Shown here piece after piece: positions 60,140 through 64,000 of a stretch of DNA of 64,000 bases. The notes beneath the pieces were generated by a model that worked only from the letters and a program-made list of their open reading frames with translations, was not told the DNA's origin and made no database searches. Position 1 is the stretch's first letter. Each line of letters starts with the position of its first letter. Source of the DNA: Erythroxylum novogranatense (Eukaryota; Streptophyta; Magnoliopsida; Malpighiales; Erythroxylaceae). The stretch covers positions 1,041,501-1,105,500 of the forward strand of contig JAIWQS010000236.1 in the NCBI GenBank assembly GCA_029891385.1, written 5' to 3'. The translations under genes were made by a program, and so were the position numbers.

Positions 60140-63100
60140 TGTTGGAACCCGATCCGGGAACCGGATCCCAACCGAAAGACGGAACGGAAAAATGGAAAAT
60201 TGAAAAGCGAAAAATCGCTAATCGGAATACAAATCGAATCATCGGAGCGAAACAAATACTTGGAAAGTTTCGAATCGGACCGAATCAGATCAAACCGAAG
60301 GTAGCGAAGCGGATCGAATCGGAAAATACAAAGCGAAAGCGGAGACAAACACTTAGCAAAGCGGATCCGATATCCGAGAACCAAAACCAGAGAAAAATGA
60401 TCGAACGAACATAATCGCGTTGGAAACCTTATGACATTTCAAATCCGGTATAACATTTTTTTTATTCTTTCCTTTTTCTTTAATCAAACTCATTCAACAT
60501 AAAAACAATCCCTACATTTCTATTCTTTCTCACTTCATCCATCTTAATCATTTCTTATACATTCATATAAATCCTCAAACTCATTTCTTTAAACCCATTT
60601 TACCGAAATTTCATGAAATTTAAGAAGATAACTACTGTATTTTGACAGCCCAAAAATTTAAAACAAAGCAAACGCACTTCTAATATCGTAATCCATCCAA
60701 TAACACAAAGCAACATCGGACCTCCCGTCCGGCATCCAAACACCAGCAGAAATACAATCTTAATTCTAAACACTTCATAAATTCAATCCATAACCATCTC
60801 AACTCAAAATTTCAACCAATCCCAACCACATTCAAAATCCAATCTCATACATAAAGTATAATCATACTTATAACTCATTCCGAACACAACACAATCTTAT
60901 ACATTTACTGGCCATAAGCAAAACCATTCATATACAATCGGACTAAAATACACTTTACTAGCTTTCTAACTATCCATAAAGATCTAATACCACATCAAAC
61001 TTTAAACATATGAACATGCACAAGTCGAATCGTGATCATACTGTCTTCCATTCGATCTCTGCGTAAAAACACGGAGATTTGGGGATGAAAAGGGGTGAGC
61101 TTTAAGCTAAATGGATAATACATTTATAAACCGAACAATAAGCGAAAAATATTTTCTTTTAAACTTTTCAAAATTTCCTATTTAAGCATTTATCCAAATC
61201 GCATTTTCAAACTTTTCAAAACTTTCATAAACCTTCCGAAATTTCATGATTATAAATTCTTGTCTTATTTCTCAAAATCTTAAACCTTTTCAAATCATGC
61301 ACAACTTTAAATATGAATGCATCACATTATAAACACATCAAAACACATAACACATCGAATTGGTTTGGTTCGGTCTAACAGACGCATCGCACATTCTCAA
61401 GATAACGGTCATGTGCGGTAGTGAACAGACGTACTACACTTTCTGCATAACGGTCCGGTGTAGCCGTGAAAGGAGTCCGTAATCGGATCTCCATTGCCTA
61501 TTGCAGGCAAATGAGAAGGCTTAAGCAGTAGAAACAGTGACTCACAAAGGACCTGACCAAACCCACTTAACACATAACGAAAACGGAATTCAGATTGCCC
61601 GAAGGCACCTTTTTAAAATCTCTTGATTTTTCATATTTTTCAATTCATAACATCAAATTGTGTCATAAATGACACAAGCATAAAATCACATAAATTCACA
61701 TAATCATCTAATGCAATTCATAGCATCAAATTAATCACATAATAATCACATTCATGACAAAATATGCACTAATTTCTTTAAATCATAAATCAAATAATTT
61801 GAAACCCATGAAGTTCATAAGTCTTGTATTTCTTAAACTCATTTTCATCCTTTGAAATCATAATTTCAACTATTTACATTTTTTTTCAAACATTTTTTTT
61901 TCAACAATTGCTTTCTTTAATTTTTAAAAGTCACATTTAGCTTATAATTCAATAAATAAATATACTACCCACCTTATTTCCATGCAAGCAACTTGTCCAA
62001 TGCTTCAATTTGACTTTGCTTCTCTCTTCCAATTTAACAAAACCTAAACCATAATAATCCAAATTCACATCATAAATAGCATAATTTTCAAAATTAACTT
62101 AGGAATTCACCAATTTACCATAATTCTAAGCTATTTCAATCTCCAATTTTGAAAATCCCCAATTTTCAAAATTGGCCTAAACCAATACACCCAAATTCAA
62201 TCTCATAAAACATAATTTCTTCAAAATTGATTTCACATTTCATCAATTCCCACTCTTAATTATGATTCTACACCATTAATTCACAAAAACCCCAAAATTC
62301 CTAATTTGGCCTAAACTCCAAATTTACAAATTTTCAAATTAAACTTCACCTAAAGCATAAACATCAAAATTAACTTAGGATATCTCAAATTCATCACTAA
62401 TTCAATCTATCTAAATCATCAATTTCACAAAACCCCAATTTCAAAATTTGACATAAACTCAAATTTTCAATTTATCCAAAATTAAACATAATTATAGCCT
62501 AATCTCTTCAATTAATCATGGATAAACTAAATCCATAACCATTCCAAGCTTAATCAACCATCAAACAAATCAAAAACTCAAAAACTCAAGCTTTCTCTCT
62601 CTTACCTTCTCTCTCTTCATTTCGAATTTGTTGGATGCCATGGAGCTTTCACCTTTTTTCCTCTTTCCCTTGAAAACAAACGAAAATGGCTGGAAACCCA
62701 TGAAAAAACGAACTTGCATCACTCTTCTTCTTCTCCTTCCATAACCGATTGCTTCCTTCTCTTCTTCTCCAACGTTTCTTCTTCTCCTTCTTCTAATTTT
62801 CGAAAATCTCTGCTGGCTTAAGGGAGTAAAACGACAGCCTATATGGTGTTCTGCCATGTCATTTAATGAGGGTAAATGACCATTTTGCCCCTCACTTGTT
62901 AGCTTATTTCCAAAATTGCCCTTGCAGGAATTTGAAAAACTGTCACCTTGCGATCTGATTTTGGGCAACTAAACGAAATAATTTGGACAAACTTTCTTCT
63001 TGAAAATTGTTTCTCTTGATCTTACGAATCCAACGCCACTAACGGCGCTCAATTCGGATCTAAAACGAAGAAGTTATGGCCGAATTACTAACTGACCTGC

Positions 63101-64000
63101 ACAAAATCCAAAACTGAACTTTAACATAACTTCAGTCCAGAATTTGACAATCTTAGGGATGGAATTAAATTTCGATCCCTTCATAAGAGTTGTAGCCCTA
63201 TGTTTTAACTTTATTTTCCCTCAAGAATCAACTCAATCGGAGTTGTACATCTCCCAAAAATCGCAAAATACTGAACCATGTTCAGAAAATTATCCAACTT
63301 ACAACCTATAGCCCATCTCTTACTTTAGTTCAATCAATCTCTTTCCATTTAATCTCCTAAAAATCATAATTCTTCATAAACATGAACGCAATTGTCTTAG
63401 GAATCCAACGCTTCAAGAATCAAATCAATCGGATGTCGGACGAAAGATTTATAACAAAAGATTGCAAAAGGTCTGAGTTCGCAAAAGTTACAAAACCTTA
63501 AATACCCACCTATAACTGAATTTTTGAAAATCATATCTCTTAATTCGAACTCGGAATTTGACGAATTTGGTGTCTATGGAAATATCAAAGGAAGCTCTAC
63601 AACTTCCCTGAAGTACTCAAAATCAAATTAGGTCTTTAAAGGAGTCAAAACCTCAATCAAAGATTCTATCCAAAACAGCTTTTCCTAAACGACTTCCAAT
63701 TTTTAATCGCTCATAACTCCTAGTCCCGATATCGAAAAATTACAAACTTTATGGCGTCGAAAAGATCGACATACAAGCTACAACTTTCAGTAAAGCCACT
63801 TTTTCCAAATTCCGACTAAATCCATACGACGAGTGGCCTCGAAGTATAGCACATGCAAATCTATACTTAATAACATTTTCAAAACAAAGCATATCTTCCG
63901 AAATTCATATCTCTCAATCCCGACATCGAAAAATAGCAAACTTTATGTCCACGAAAAGCTCTCGACAGAGGCTACAATTTTACGTTGATCATTTTCTCGG
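60140..64000 (-). repeat. LTR related to the 6432-10792 solo LTR, cut by the window end
   Basis: Starts TGTTGGAACCCGATCC and follows the 6432 copy throughout (for example the CGGACCTCCCGTCCG block near 60718, TTTATAAACCG near 61123, and the same sub-repeats from about 63530). By comparison about 450 bp of the LTR remain beyond the window. The region near 61400-61500 carries extra sequence missing from the other copy. Whether this is a solo LTR or part of a full element cannot be told. The 132-codon frame at 62570-62968 (minus) lies inside the LTR and is not a recognised gene. Confidence 0.85.

Noticed and set aside
62570..62968. 132-codon frame on the minus strand
   Set aside because: It lies wholly inside an LTR, is Arg/Lys-rich because of a GA-rich tract, and the other LTR copy does not keep the frame.
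1..64000. Host genes, resistance genes, CRISPR, rRNA, telomere or organelle DNA
   Set aside because: No exon-intron structure, domain motif or characteristic repeat was found. Every recognisable coding stretch is from gag or pol of retrotransposons.

Overview
This 64 kb window looks like nuclear heterochromatin of a flowering plant. It consists almost entirely of nested, mostly broken LTR retrotransposons of the Ty3/gypsy (chromodomain, Tekay/Del-like) and Ty1/copia superfamilies. Primer-binding sites match the 3' end of plant initiator tRNA-Met (TGGTATCAGAGC type), and LTRs are long (2.1 to about 5.7 kb including insertions). I found no cellular gene, tRNA, rRNA or CRISPR array. The species cannot be named from the sequence.

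Left block (1-31.9 kb). An old copia element (copia 3, minus; only gag to protease at 30905-31903) borders a gypsy element (gypsy 1, minus; 1-1381 and 22932-30904). The reverse-transcriptase frame of gypsy 1 is split by a 21.5 kb insertion (1382-22926) flanked by the 5-bp duplication CTTTC. That insertion holds a minus-strand copia element (copia 1), an extra piece of copia gag at the left edge, and a copia LTR in the opposite orientation at the right edge. Copia 1 is split inside integrase by a solo LTR (6432-10792, duplication GTAAT). The inverted copia LTR is split by a complete but frame-broken gypsy element with two LTRs (gypsy 2, 13155-22303, duplication GATAK). The 5' LTR of gypsy 1 carries a further solo LTR (27769-30432, duplication CTCTT).

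Middle (31904-35109). A long LTR starts cleanly but lacks its right end, and it meets an LTR that lacks its left end. This is a deletion junction.

Right block (35110-60134, plus). A large element has about 4.1 kb LTRs, a primer-binding site and a polypurine tract. Its 3.6 kb internal region shows no recognisable gag or pol, which are the dimensions of a LARD-type non-autonomous element. Its 5' LTR is interrupted by copia 2 (35901-49446, duplication CATAT, two 2092-bp LTRs, degraded gag-pol). The leader of copia 2 is interrupted by another long solo LTR (39099-43020). A second copy of the 6432-type LTR starts at 60140 and runs off the window.

The LTRs fall into two groups by termini: TGTWRC...GTTACA (27769, 39099, the LARD) and TGTTGRRCCC...YAACA (6432, 13155/20112, 25169, 31904, 60140). 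Most share two internal features worth attention: degenerate tandem sub-repeats of about 180 bp, and a short CpG-rich module made of small palindromes. No intact gene system is present. The interest lies in the nesting, the aberrant copia structure, the non-autonomous element and the internal organisation of the LTRs.
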